DNA from: an uncultured Verrucomicrobiota bacterium
GTDB lineage: Bacteria > Verrucomicrobiota > Verrucomicrobiia > Methylacidiphilales > UBA1321
Direction: 5' to 3'
Assembly: GCA_903863295.1 (NCBI GenBank)
Contig: CAIPBM010000156.1
Span: forward strand, 1 to 37,933
DNA length: 37,933 nucleotides
The notes under the pieces were generated by a model. That model was not told where the DNA came from. It ran no database searches and saw nothing but the letters and a program-made list of their open reading frames with translations. Every line of letters begins with the position of its first letter. Position 1 is the first letter of the stretch. Position numbers and translations under genes: made by a program. This document shows, piece by piece, positions 24,906-33,690 of the stretch.

Positions 24906-26250
24906 AGGAAGAGAGTTCATTCAAGGCGAAATCGATTTCCTCTTCCGTGATGACAAAAGGTGGCGTGAATGAGATGACGTTTTGTTCAACTCCGCCGCTA
25001 AGAATAATAATGCCGCGTGCAAGCATGCTCTCGACGAGTTGACCCGCACGAGCGGCGTCCGGCTGGCCCTTGGCATCAAGAATTTCAAGGCCGCGCATGA
25101 GACCAAGTCCACGGATTGCGCCCCAGGAGCTTGAGGTGGCTTGTAGTTTCTTTAATCCGGAATGGAGGTAATCACCAAGGACGCTGACTTTGGCGCTCCA
25201 AGGCTTCTGTTCCAGAAGCTCAAGCGATTCGATAGCCATCCGGCATCCGAGCGGATTGCCAAGAAAGGTGCTGGTATGGAGCGCCTCTCCGGTCGATTCC
25301 GGCCAGGCATCGTCCATGACCTGGGCGGTGCCGACACAGGCGGCGAGGGGAAAGCCGCTGGTCAGCGCTTTGCCCAGACAAATGAGATCGGGCTGGACAT
25401 CCCAATGGTCGCAGGCAAAGCGGCGGCCCGTGCGATGGAAGCCGGTATAGATTTCGTCGAAGATCAGCAGCGCGCCGTACTGATCGGCTAGGGAACGGAG
25501 CAAGGGGAGAAACCAATCGGGTGGCACCACCTCGCCACCGCGTCCTTGCACCGGCTCGACGATGATTGTGCCAATGGTGCCGAGGGCGAGGAGGCGTTCG
25601 GCCCGGCGGAGAAAGGTGTTCTGACAATCGGGCAGGCAGACTCCGGGTTCCCGGGGGATGGCGCCGAAGGGACAGTGCTGGCAATCGGGAAAGGGCAGGA
25701 ACGTGGCAAAGTCGGCGAGCTGGGTGGAGAATGGATCGCGAAACAGATGACGCCCCGTCACGGTGAGGGCACCGTAGCCGAGTCCGTGATAACTGCCGGT
25801 GAACGCGAGGACCCCACGTTTCTTGGTCGCGAGCCAGGCGGTTTTGAGTGCCGCCTCGACTGCCTCACTCCCGGAATTGGTGAGAATGACCTTGCCCGGG
25901 CCGAGCTCCCATTTTTCGAAAGTAAGTTCAGAAAGCTTCCGGCAAAGGGAGGACTTCTCGGCGCTGGGATGGACATCGCCCATGGCATGGTAGAGGCGGG
26001 CCAGTTGATCCTGAGCTGCAGCCACGATCTTCTCCGGCGTGTAGCCAAGGCTGGCCACGCCGAAGCCGCTGGTCAGGTCGAGAAATCGATTGCCGTCCGC
26101 GTCCCAGACATTGACGCCGTGGGCCCGTTCCCAGAAAACGGGAAAGCCTGGCGAGACATAGGTGACGTTGCGGGACTCATGAGCCCGTAATTCTGCCGAG
26201 AGTTGGCGCGAGCGGGGGCCGGGGATGGGCGTGATGAGTTCCGGAAGCAC
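24892..26250 (-). CDS. Class III PLP-dependent aminotransferase
   Basis: A 452-aa aminotransferase of the acetylornithine/4-aminobutyrate group. PLP-binding residues are clear: NSGSEA at 125-130, D265-E266 (FDEIYTGFHRTG) and the Schiff-base lysine K294 (LGKALTSGFPLAA). Substrate cannot be read from the sequence; gamma-aminobutyrate, ornithine or a diamine are possible. A four-Cys cluster (C190, C193, C205, C209; CxxC-x11-CxxxC) sits in a loop near the substrate side. The last residues SSCSGG and the stop are encoded by the REP end of the adjacent composite repeat, so the natural C-terminus was probably altered. The gene is divergent from the first DxD paralogue with a 130-nt gap. Confidence 0.85.
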   Translation of the reverse strand: MLPELITPIPGPRSRQLSAELRAHESRNVTYVSPGFPVFWERAHGVNVWDADGNRFLDLTSGFGVASLGYTPEKIVAAAQDQLARLYHAMGDVHPSAEKSSLCRKLSELTFEKWELGPGKVILTNSGSEAVEAALKTAWLATKKRGVLAFTGSYHGLGYGALTVTGRHLFRDPFSTQLADFATFLPFPDCQHCPFGAIPREPGVCLPDCQNTFLRRAERLLALGTIGTIIVEPVQGRGGEVVPPDWFLPLLRSLADQYGALLIFDEIYTGFHRTGRRFACDHWDVQPDLICLGKALTSGFPLAACVGTAQVMDDAWPESTGEALHTSTFLGNPLGCRMAIESLELLEQKPWSAKVSVLGDYLHSGLKKLQATSSSWGAIRGLGLMRGLEILDAKGQPDAARAGQLVESMLARGIIILSGGVEQNVISFTPPFVITEEEIDFALNELSSCSGG

Positions 26251-26380
26251 GTCGGATCATGCCGCGTCAAGCCGGGTTTGTGAAGGCTCAGTTGACTTGG
26301 GAAAGGCTTGTTTTCAAGCTGTCCGTTACAAGCTCGCCGCACCGGCCCCGGCTACCTTAGTCTCGGTCGGCAACGAGAAT

Positions 26381-27364
26381 ATGAAAATCCAGGGAGAAAA
26401 TTCGGCGCACGTTTTTATTCATCAGGGGGCCAGTTGGTATTTGCCATATACGCTAAGGACATGTCTCAAAAGTGATCCAGGGACTCGCGTCATCCTCATC
26501 GGGGAGAAAAATGATTCAGCCAAGATTGAGTTCGCGAATATTGCGGATTTCAGGGAAACCCCAGCCGTCCGGGAATTCAACCTTGCCTATATCCATCTTT
26601 CGACGAACCCGGAGGACTATGAGAAATTCTGTTTTCAGCGATGGTTCTATCTGTTGGAACTGATGCGCCGTCGCGGTCTGGATTCTGTTTTGCATCATGA
26701 TTCGGACGTCCTATTTTTGAGTACACTTGATCGGGTTCGAAAAGCATACGGGGAGAGTCTTGACTATGCCGCCGTTTGCATGGTTCCAGATGAAGACATC
26801 ATCGCGGTTCCCCGGCTTCACACCTCCGGGCACTCCAGCTATTGGACGCGTCCGGCCCTTGAGGATTTTTGCCGGTTTTTGATCCAAAGTTATGTGGAGA
26901 ACGAACACCGCGAGGAGCTTTTGGAGATGTGGCGGCAATACAAGGCCGTGCATCCCTCGGGAGGTATTTGCGACATGACCCTTATCTCAAATTTTGTCCA
27001 TTCTTCCCCAGGACGAGTGGGGAATCTCTTGGAGATCAGGAATGCCAGCTCCTTTGACCCCGGGCTTCATCTTGGCCATGGATCCGCGAGAGATATTTAT
27101 CAAATGGAGAACGGGGTGAAGGTAATCCAGAGAAACGGGGATGATTATTTTTTTGTGAGGGAAAAAAGCGGCGAGGCAGTCAAGGCGCTGGCTATTCATT
27201 TCCAGGGCGAGAATAAAAAACTGATTCCCGATTATTATCGGGGTGGATTTGACTGGGGAATCTGGAGAGAACGACTCAAACGGAATTTTGAGGAATCCAT
27301 CTTCAAGAAGGCGGAGAAAAAAATTCGCAAACTGAGGAAGAACTTATTCAAGCCAGGTTCGTGA
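26381..27364 (+). CDS. Putative GT-A-like glycosyltransferase, tandem paralogue 1
   Basis: A 327-aa soluble protein. It begins with the strand HVFIHQGASWYLPYTL and has D107-S-D109 in VLHHDSDVLFLS, the layout of a DxD metal/nucleotide-sugar site. Further blocks are SGHSSYWTR, HPSGGICDMTLI and AIHFQGENKKLIPDYYRG, with H273 in the last, and a basic helical tail. I do not recognise the family by name; the fold and DxD suggest a nucleotide-sugar glycosyltransferase acting in the cytoplasm. ATG 26381 is chosen because it aligns with the start of the paralogue; the frame is open 52 codons further up without homology. No SD better than GAGA is seen. The next gene is its duplicate. Confidence 0.6.
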   Translation: MKIQGENSAHVFIHQGASWYLPYTLRTCLKSDPGTRVILIGEKNDSAKIEFANIADFRETPAVREFNLAYIHLSTNPEDYEKFCFQRWFYLLELMRRRGLDSVLHHDSDVLFLSTLDRVRKAYGESLDYAAVCMVPDEDIIAVPRLHTSGHSSYWTRPALEDFCRFLIQSYVENEHREELLEMWRQYKAVHPSGGICDMTLISNFVHSSPGRVGNLLEIRNASSFDPGLHLGHGSARDIYQMENGVKVIQRNGDDYFFVREKSGEAVKALAIHFQGENKKLIPDYYRGGFDWGIWRERLKRNFEESIFKKAEKKIRKLRKNLFKPGS

Positions 27365-27455
27365 CAATCGCATTGCGGTGGATAGTCCGGACATTTTTTA
27401 TGATGAATAAGCGAGGTTGAACCGGAGTCCCGTGTGCGCTAAGGGGTAGGGTGCA

Positions 27456-28433
27456 ATGAATGGATCAACGATGCAGCGGGCTCATGTCTTTATTCATCAG
27501 GGATCCAGTTGGTACCTGCCTTATACGCTGAAAACGTGTCTCAAGAGCGATCCGGAAACCCCGGTCATTCTCATGGGCGACAAGGATGTCGTTCCCAAGG
27601 TGGTCTTTTCACCGATGAAGGACTATGGGCAAGGTGCCGAGGTACAGGAGTTTAACCGACGTTACCTCCATCTCTCGACCAACGCGGAGCACTACGAGCT
27701 CTTTTGCTACCAGCGCTGGTTTTACCTGCTCGATCACATGAAGCGGCACGGGCTGGACGCGGTTTTATACCACGATACCGACGTGATTTTCCTGAGCACG
27801 ATGGACGAGGTCAGGGAGCTTTACGGTGAAGACCTGGCCTATGCCGCCGTTTGTACTTTTCCGCCCGCAGAGGGGACGCCATTGGGCCCTAAACAGAGTA
27901 TGTCGGGACACTCGAGTTATTGGACGAGGGAAGCGCTTCAGGATTTCTGTGATTTTTTACTGGATGCCTATACCGACGAGGGCATGCGGTCGGAATTGAC
28001 CGACGTTTACCGGCGATATCGGGAGCTTCATCCCTCGGGCGGAATTTGCGACATGACGCTGATTGCCTATTTCGTGGAACGCTCCGCGCGACCGATCGGG
28101 AATCTGCTCCAGATCAAGCGCGACTGTGTTTTTGATCACGGCGTCCATGTGAGCGATGGAGCTGAGCTTGGCCAATTTCAAATGGAAGATGGCCGGAAAA
28201 TAATCCGGAAAAGAGAGGGCGGCTATTATTTTATCCGTCAAGCCGATGGAAAACCGATTCGCGCCCTCGCGATTCATTTTCAAGGCGGGAACAAGAAGTT
28301 GATCCACGATTATTACCGCGGGAACTTTTATTGGAAGAAGTTCAGGAAAGACCTGACCGGATGCTTCCCCACCTTCTCTTTCCTGAAAAATGCAGAAAAG
28401 AAATTACGCGACGCGCGGAAGCACTCTTCCTAA
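27456..28433 (+). CDS. Putative GT-A-like glycosyltransferase, tandem paralogue 2
   Basis: A 325-aa paralogue of the preceding gene, collinear over its whole length: HVFIHQGSSWYLPYTL, D107-T-D109 (VLYHDTDVIFLS), GHSSYWTR, HPSGGICDMTLI and LAIHFQGGNKKLIHDYYRG match block for block. The DxD register is identical (107-109 in both). It is clearly more GC-rich than paralogue 1, which suggests the pair was not made by a very recent copy. A GGGTAGGG purine-rich site precedes ATG 27456. Substrate and acceptor are unknown; no polysaccharide cluster is adjacent. It ends 45 nt before the convergent pckG. Confidence 0.6.
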   Translation: MNGSTMQRAHVFIHQGSSWYLPYTLKTCLKSDPETPVILMGDKDVVPKVVFSPMKDYGQGAEVQEFNRRYLHLSTNAEHYELFCYQRWFYLLDHMKRHGLDAVLYHDTDVIFLSTMDEVRELYGEDLAYAAVCTFPPAEGTPLGPKQSMSGHSSYWTREALQDFCDFLLDAYTDEGMRSELTDVYRRYRELHPSGGICDMTLIAYFVERSARPIGNLLQIKRDCVFDHGVHVSDGAELGQFQMEDGRKIIRKREGGYYFIRQADGKPIRALAIHFQGGNKKLIHDYYRGNFYWKKFRKDLTGCFPTFSFLKNAEKKLRDARKHSS

Positions 28434-28478
28434 CGCGTCCGCGTCAAATGGGGCAAAGCCAACCGAGACCGACCTGGG

Positions 28479-30281
28479 TTATAACCGTGAAATGAGCAAT
28501 TCCCGTTGGAAGATCAGTTCCTTGGGGAGGTCCGAGTAGAGGCGGAAGAAGAGCTCATCCTGCAGGAGCACTTCCCGTTTCCATTCCTCAAGGTTGAGGG
28601 AAAGAGCTTCACCCAGATTGGTTACGTCCTTTTCCGGAAGGCCGACCATGTCGATATCGACCGGCTCCGGCATCCAGCCGACGGGAGTTTCGTAGGCGGG
28701 CACGCGTCCACGACAGCGGTCGATGATCCACTTGAGTACGCGCATGTTCTCGCCATACCCGGGCCAGAGAAACTTGCCGTCTTCACCCTTGCGGAACCAG
28801 TTCACATGAAAAACCTTGGGTGGACGCTTGAGCAGCTTGCGCATGCGGAGCCAGTGACGGAAGTAATCGCCCATGTTGTAACCGCAGAAGGGAAGCATCG
28901 CCATCGGATCGCGACGCACCTGGCCAACGGTACCCGCAGCGGCGGCGGTCATTTCCGAGCCCATGGTGGCGCCAATGTAAACGCCATGGATCCAGTTGAA
29001 GGCCTGGAAGACGAGCGGCAGCGTGGTGGCGCGACGACCACCGAAGATGATGCCGCTGATTGGCACGCCATGCGGATCGTTGGCTTCGGGCGCGAGCGCG
29101 GGATTATTGATCATCGGCGCGGCGAAGCGGCTGTTCGGATGCGCGGCTTTTTCCTTGGAAGCGGGAGTCCAGGGATTTCCCTTCCAGTCCAGGCATTCGG
29201 CTGGGGGGTCGCCGTCCTTGCCTTCCCACCAGACATCAAGATCAGGCGTAAGCGCGACGTTGGTGTAGATCGTGTCCTTCGACATCGAGATCATCGCGTT
29301 GGGATTTGAGGTGAAATTGGTACCCGGGACGACGCCAAAGTAACCGGCCTCCGGATTGATGGCGTAGAGGCGACCATCGGGGCCGGGCCTCATCCAGGCG
29401 ATGTCATCGCCGACGGTGGTGATCTTCCAGCCGTCGAATTCCTTTGGCGGAATAAGCATCGCAAAGTTGGTCTTGCCGCAGGCGCTGGGGAAGGCGGCGG
29501 CGACATAGGTCTTCTCGCCGGTCGGTGATTCAACGCCGAGGATAAGCATGTGCTCCGCCATCCAGCCCTCGATGCGGCCCAGATAGGAACCGAGCCGGAG
29601 GGCCAGGCACTTTTTCCCGAGCAGCACGTTGCCGCCGTAATTCGAGCCGACGGAGATGATGGTGTTATCCTGCGGGAAGTGGGCAATGAAGCGGCGCTCG
29701 GGATTGATATCGAGCATGCTGTGGAGGCCCTTGGTATACTTACCTTCGGTGCCAAGCTGATCCCAGGCGATCTGTCCCATGCGGGTCATGATCCGCATGC
29801 TGAGCACGACGTAGATCGAATCCGTGATCTCGACGCCGATTTTCGTCAGGGGCGATCCTGGAGGTCCCATCAGGTAAGGCACCACGTACATCGTACGGCC
29901 CTTCATCGCGCCTTTGCAGAGGGCATAGAGCTTCTCGTACATCGCGGCAGGGGCCATCCAGTGATTGGTCGGCCCGGCGGCATCCGGCGTGCGGGTACAG
30001 ATGAAGGTGCATTCCTCAACACGCGCCACATCGTTGGGATTGGAGCGATGGTAGTAACAGCCCGGCAGCTTCTCCTGGTTGAGCTTGATCAGGATGCCCG
30101 CATCGACCGCCTGTTGCGTGAGGCTTTCCTTCTCCGCCTCACTGCCATCGCACCAGTGAATCTGGTCCGGTTGGCAAAGTTGCGTGATTTCTTCGACCCA
30201 CTTCAGGACGTCGGGATGAGCGGTTTTGGGAGTGGCAGGACCGGAAGTGAGATTGGCGGGAGGAGTCATGGCGAGTGGCAT
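28479..30281 (-). CDS. pckG: Phosphoenolpyruvate carboxykinase (GTP)
   Basis: A 600-aa GTP-dependent PEPCK that converts oxaloacetate and GTP to PEP and CO2, the entry step of gluconeogenesis. The kinase loop FPSACGKTN (264-272) carries the reactive C268 and P-loop K270. [11 protein letters not shown] (79-89), [10 protein letters not shown] (216-225) and the guanine-binding [21 protein letters not shown] region (about 504-524, split here only for reference) are typical. Length is normal for the GTP family, which is distinct from the ATP type. Start: M1 at 30281 with AAGG 7 nt upstream; a second Met at residue 5 is less likely. Monocistronic by layout. Confidence 0.95.
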   Translation of the reverse strand: MPLAMTPPANLTSGPATPKTAHPDVLKWVEEITQLCQPDQIHWCDGSEAEKESLTQQAVDAGILIKLNQEKLPGCYYHRSNPNDVARVEECTFICTRTPDAAGPTNHWMAPAAMYEKLYALCKGAMKGRTMYVVPYLMGPPGSPLTKIGVEITDSIYVVLSMRIMTRMGQIAWDQLGTEGKYTKGLHSMLDINPERRFIAHFPQDNTIISVGSNYGGNVLLGKKCLALRLGSYLGRIEGWMAEHMLILGVESPTGEKTYVAAAFPSACGKTNFAMLIPPKEFDGWKITTVGDDIAWMRPGPDGRLYAINPEAGYFGVVPGTNFTSNPNAMISMSKDTIYTNVALTPDLDVWWEGKDGDPPAECLDWKGNPWTPASKEKAAHPNSRFAAPMINNPALAPEANDPHGVPISGIIFGGRRATTLPLVFQAFNWIHGVYIGATMGSEMTAAAAGTVGQVRRDPMAMLPFCGYNMGDYFRHWLRMRKLLKRPPKVFHVNWFRKGEDGKFLWPGYGENMRVLKWIIDRCRGRVPAYETPVGWMPEPVDIDMVGLPEKDVTNLGEALSLNLEEWKREVLLQDELFFRLYSDLPKELIFQRELLISRL

Positions 30282-30397
30282 GAAATTACCTTAGTCGGCT
30301 TCACTTGGGAATGCTTAACGCATTTTGGCCTGAACTGGACATCGATTGGTGACCTTAGCTGCGATTGCTCCAATCGTCCGGCTGGCGTGAATGTTGT

Positions 30398-31966
30398 TTA
30401 CTCGTTCGCGGCGAGCAAGTCACTGCGTGATGGAATGACTTTCTTTGGCTTGTTTTTATAGAGGCGATAGACGTTGAACCGGACAAATTCGAGCCCCGAC
30501 AGGACGATGGCGATGAGAAGACCAAGAGTGAGGCAGACCATGACATAGTCCACGCCGGCCAAAACCCAGAAATTCAGGTGATCGAGGATTCCGAATTTCT
30601 GGGGGATAAAATGAGCTTGGGGCGGCGTCTTGGTTGAGTTTCCCCAGGCGATCATGCAAGCAATGACTGTTGTGCTTTGATAGGCGAGTACCACGGCGAG
30701 CATAATAAGAGGCGTCGCCGCGCACGCCCCAACAAGGCCTAAGAGCAGGCCAAATTGGAGGAGATCGGAGCCGCTGAATTTCCAGAGGCTGATTGAAATA
30801 GATCCAGACTTGGCTTTTTCCCGGATGAGGAAGGTTTGCCGGAAGATGATGAGCAGCACGGCTAAGGCCAGGAGAGAGAAGAGCCATAGTGGCAGTGACG
30901 AATGATCTGGTTTTCCTGAGAGATTATGTCCCGGCAGGACGAAACGGAGAAGGGTGAGGCCCGCCAAAACGATGCCCTCCCCAGCTACGAACGAGGAAGA
31001 ATAGAAAAGTCGAATCGATCTTGAGCTTCGGAGCCGCTGGTTCAAATGGTGTCCGCAAACGAGGAAGAGAGAGGCGGGGAACAGGATCATCAGCGCCGTT
31101 CCTCCGTTCACTGTCAGGGAATAGCCTTGGCCCAGTTGCTGAATTTGCTCGCTGAAGGGTGGCTCGATGAAACCAGCCAGCAGCCAGGCCAAGCCACTGC
31201 CGATCAAGGTCATGATCCACGGCATGTCACTCTGGGATGGGAAAACAGGATCGGGTTCCCGATTCTGGACTCCCAGGATTTTCACCAATGATTGATGAAG
31301 TAAAATTCCTAGGGAGAAAATCAACGCCAACACCCACGGCAGCATCCAGTTGAGGTAGACCACGCCCGAGGCCAGCACTTCGACAAATTTCCATTTCAAG
31401 AAGTTATTGCGGGTTTCTCCCGTAAAGGGGATATGTGCTCCATCCGGCAGACTGTAGATTTCCCGCAGGGAAAAATTACCCAGCCACTCGCCAGTTAATG
31501 GTGAGAGGAGAAGGAGGAAAAGAATCATTCCCGCCACGGCTAAAAGAGACGGAATCTCTTCTCGCTGATTTCGCTGCCTCTTCCACCACCAGCCGTTAAT
31601 GACGATTAGACCTACCGCAGAAAGGCAGAGAATCTCCCAGCTAAAGACATGCCCCATCCATTCTCCACATGGGCCCATCAGGTAACCCTGCAGGATGCTG
31701 TTAAATAAATTGTGCAGCCAAGGAAGCAGGCAGAACGCGCTCCCTGCTGCCCAGATAACAGTGTTCTTCGCGGCTTTACCTGGCAGAAGCACGATCAGAG
31801 CGAGGAAACCGAGGCCCGCTATTTCCCCATCGAGCAAGGTCAGTCCTTCATCATGGAAAAGAAAGAAGAAGGCGATGCCGAAGATAACGAGAAGTAATCC
31901 AGGTTGCACCCAGGCGAGGAGCAGCCGGGATAAGGCAGGCAACAGCTTGCTCTTGGCGAATTCCAT
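30398..31966 (-). CDS. Polytopic membrane protein (body of a PadR-linked permease-like protein)
   Basis: A 522-aa protein with roughly a dozen hydrophobic helices and a conserved-looking internal soluble loop at about 160-205 (NFSLREIYSLPDGAHIPF). No transporter family is recognised beyond its N-terminal context. Upstream of its first ATG (31966) the same frame continues back through 22 codons (SHSPDQAWRLATGQLG...) to an in-frame TAA at 32035-32033. Before that stop, the frame continues as a 42-residue prefix that begins next to the PadR stop (see 32033-32161). Translation could restart at 31966, giving a protein without its prefix domain; no good SD is seen there. Function is unknown. Confidence 0.6.
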   Translation of the reverse strand: MEFAKSKLLPALSRLLLAWVQPGLLLVIFGIAFFFLFHDEGLTLLDGEIAGLGFLALIVLLPGKAAKNTVIWAAGSAFCLLPWLHNLFNSILQGYLMGPCGEWMGHVFSWEILCLSAVGLIVINGWWWKRQRNQREEIPSLLAVAGMILFLLLLSPLTGEWLGNFSLREIYSLPDGAHIPFTGETRNNFLKWKFVEVLASGVVYLNWMLPWVLALIFSLGILLHQSLVKILGVQNREPDPVFPSQSDMPWIMTLIGSGLAWLLAGFIEPPFSEQIQQLGQGYSLTVNGGTALMILFPASLFLVCGHHLNQRLRSSRSIRLFYSSSFVAGEGIVLAGLTLLRFVLPGHNLSGKPDHSSLPLWLFSLLALAVLLIIFRQTFLIREKAKSGSISISLWKFSGSDLLQFGLLLGLVGACAATPLIMLAVVLAYQSTTVIACMIAWGNSTKTPPQAHFIPQKFGILDHLNFWVLAGVDYVMVCLTLGLLIAIVLSGLEFVRFNVYRLYKNKPKKVIPSRSDLLAANE

Positions 31967-32032
31967 GGCAAGGGCGGACGCCGCGCCGAGCTGACCCGTT
32001 GCAAGACGCCATGCCTGATCGGGAGAGTGGCT

Positions 32033-32161
32033 TTAGCGAAGGGCATTCTCATAAGCAAACCGAAGGTGATCCTCCAGTTCGTCAAGTTCCTCGGGCTCGA
32101 AAGCGAGTGTCGCCTCGGTTTCCTGCCGCCACTGGCGCAGATGTTCCTCGAGGTCGAACAT
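32033..32161 (-). pseudogene. N-terminal permease-prefix fragment, cut by an in-frame TAA
   Basis: Forty-two codons starting at ATG 32161, one base after the PadR stop: MFDLEEHLRQW..., ELDELEDHLRFAYENALR, then TAA. This matches the 'permease prefix domain' found at the N-terminus of ABC permease-like and other membrane proteins encoded next to PadR regulators (family knowledge). The frame resumes directly after the TAA as SHSPDQAWRLATGQLG, which is the expected rest of that domain, and runs into the membrane protein below. One base (TAA from GAA or CAA) would restore a 587-codon gene, 30398-32161. I favour a recent nonsense mutation; sequencing error or readthrough are alternatives. Confidence 0.65.
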
Positions 32162-32162
32162 C

Positions 32163-32495
32163 TCAGGTACCCCAGGCCTGGTTCAGCGCGGCATGCACCG
32201 TCTCCCACTCGGAGCGCCGTTCTGCCAGCGCTTTGCGCCCCTTGGTGGTCACGGAATAGTAGCGGCGCTTACGACCGTTCTCCTGTGCTTCCCAGCGCGA
32301 TTGGAGTAAGCCGCGCCGTTCCAGTCGATGCAGTACGGGATAGAGCATCCCCTCGGTCCAATTCATTTTGCCTCCAGAAAAGGCGCGGACTTTCTCAGCA
32401 ATGGCGTAGCCGTAATTTTCTTCCCGCTGGAGGATTGAAAGGATGAGCGGCTCGGCGGAGGCGGCAATCAATTCGCGGGAAATCATGCGTAGCAC
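32163..32495 (-). CDS. PadR-family transcriptional regulator
   Basis: A 110-aa regulator with the PadR winged helix at about residues 12-85 (EPLILSILQREENYGYAIAEKV, then TEGMLYPVLHRLERRGLL, and RRYYSVTTKGRKAL). PadR proteins usually repress an adjacent membrane-protein operon and are released by a ligand. The start is GTG 32495 with AGG 5 nt upstream; ATG 32486 (M4) is the alternative. Its stop is one base from the ATG of the permease-prefix frame, so the pair form an operon. An inverted repeat just upstream (32499-32517) is a likely operator. Confidence 0.85.
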   Translation of the reverse strand: MLRMISRELIAASAEPLILSILQREENYGYAIAEKVRAFSGGKMNWTEGMLYPVLHRLERRGLLQSRWEAQENGRKRRYYSVTTKGRKALAERRSEWETVHAALNQAWGT

Positions 32496-32498
32496 TCA

Positions 32499-32517
32499 TA
32501 CCTAGATGTATTAGGTA
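32499..32517. promoter_or_regulatory. Inverted repeat upstream of padR, likely autoregulatory operator
   Basis: TACCTA-N7-TAGGTA (32499-32504 and 32512-32517), 3 nt upstream of the padR GTG and within the divergent region shared with the AEC gene. The size and dyad suit a dimeric winged-helix regulator. Binding is inference. Confidence 0.45.
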
Positions 32518-32564
32518 AGTCAATTTATTCGTGATCACGCATTGCTTCAAAACGAGGCTCTGCT

Positions 32565-33575
32565 TTGCTTGATGATTCGATGCAGGAATATCTGAAAATC
32601 CTCGGCAGCGTGATCCCTCTCTTTCTGCTCATGGCGGTTGGTGCGGTGGTGCGGCGGAGGCGTTTGCTTAACGAACAGGCTGATCGGAGCTTGCTGGATC
32701 TTGCTGTGCACGTGCTGTTGCCCTGCCTCATCCTGGATCATTTGATGGCGAATGAATCGCTGCGGCAATGGGGCAACCTCTGGTGGAGTCCGTTGCTCGG
32801 TTTCGTGGTCACCTCGGCTTGCATCGGCGTGGCGGCGATCGCCGCGCGGTGGTGGGGATTTTCCACCGGGGCGCAAAGGCGGACGTTTACCCTGGTCGGC
32901 GGCATCTATAATTACGGATACATCCCGGTGCCGCTGATTGATACGCTCTACGGTGCGAACGCGCTCGGTGTGCTTTTTCTTTATAACCTGGGTACGGAAA
33001 CGGCCTTCTGGACCGTGGGCTTCGCCTCGCTGCAGGGCCACAAGCTTTTCACCGACTGGCGGCGCACGCTGACCACGCCGGTACGGGCTATTTTGCTGGG
33101 CGTGTCGATCAATCTCGCGACTTATTGGGCGGGTATTCATCTGGATGGAGCCTCGCTTGACGCGACGTTCTGGGGATGGCTGGTGAAGATCGTGCTGACC
33201 ACGATTCATCTGGTCGGGTTATGTTCGATTCCGCTGGCGATGCTCCTCATCGGCGCAACAATGGCCGATTTCTGGAGTAAATTCCGTGCAAACCACGGGA
33301 TCGGCGTGATGGGCTTGGCCGTGGCCGTACGCAACGTGATTTCCCCGCTCGGTTTTATCCTGCTCGCGTGGCTCCTGCCCATCTCGACGGAGCTCAAGGA
33401 GACGCTGGTAGTACAGGCCGCGATGCCGGCGGGCGTTTTCACCCTGCTCCTCTCGCGCCATCACGGCGGTGATGTGCCCGTGGCGTTGCAGATCATCTTT
33501 GCGACCTCAGCCGCGGCGATTATCACGCTGCCGCTCTGGATTCACTTTGGGATGCAGGTGGTAGGGGTGAGGTAG
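32565..33575 (+). CDS. Auxin-efflux-carrier (AEC) family transporter
   Basis: A 336-aa membrane protein with about ten helices, an N-terminal half ending in NYGYIPVPLI (the AEC helix-break motif, usually N-x-G-F/Y) and a C-terminal half with the second break around NVISPLGF. AEC/malonate-permease relatives move organic anions such as malonate or malate; the substrate is not clear here. Start: TTG 32565 has a GAGG site 7 nt upstream. The first ATG (32580) has no SD at proper distance. It is divergent from padR, with 69 nt between them, so the PadR operator could affect both. Confidence 0.78.
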   Translation: MLDDSMQEYLKILGSVIPLFLLMAVGAVVRRRRLLNEQADRSLLDLAVHVLLPCLILDHLMANESLRQWGNLWWSPLLGFVVTSACIGVAAIAARWWGFSTGAQRRTFTLVGGIYNYGYIPVPLIDTLYGANALGVLFLYNLGTETAFWTVGFASLQGHKLFTDWRRTLTTPVRAILLGVSINLATYWAGIHLDGASLDATFWGWLVKIVLTTIHLVGLCSIPLAMLLIGATMADFWSKFRANHGIGVMGLAVAVRNVISPLGFILLAWLLPISTELKETLVVQAAMPAGVFTLLLSRHHGGDVPVALQIIFATSAAAIITLPLWIHFGMQVVGVR

Positions 33576-33621
33576 TTAGCCGCGAAAGAACGCAGAACGC
33601 AGACATACGATGAATGTGGGC

Positions 33622-33634
33622 GTCCCTCCGGGAC
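33622..33634. terminator. Short hairpin between convergent AEC and ctaB genes
   Basis: GTCCC-TCC-GGGAC, 47 nt after the AEC stop and 57 nt beyond the ctaB stop. No T-run follows; termination is inferred from position only. Confidence 0.25.
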
Positions 33635-33690
33635 TTGGAAACGATCACTGAACGTGCCAGCGGCGGCGTTCGAGGATTTTCTGTTTACGG

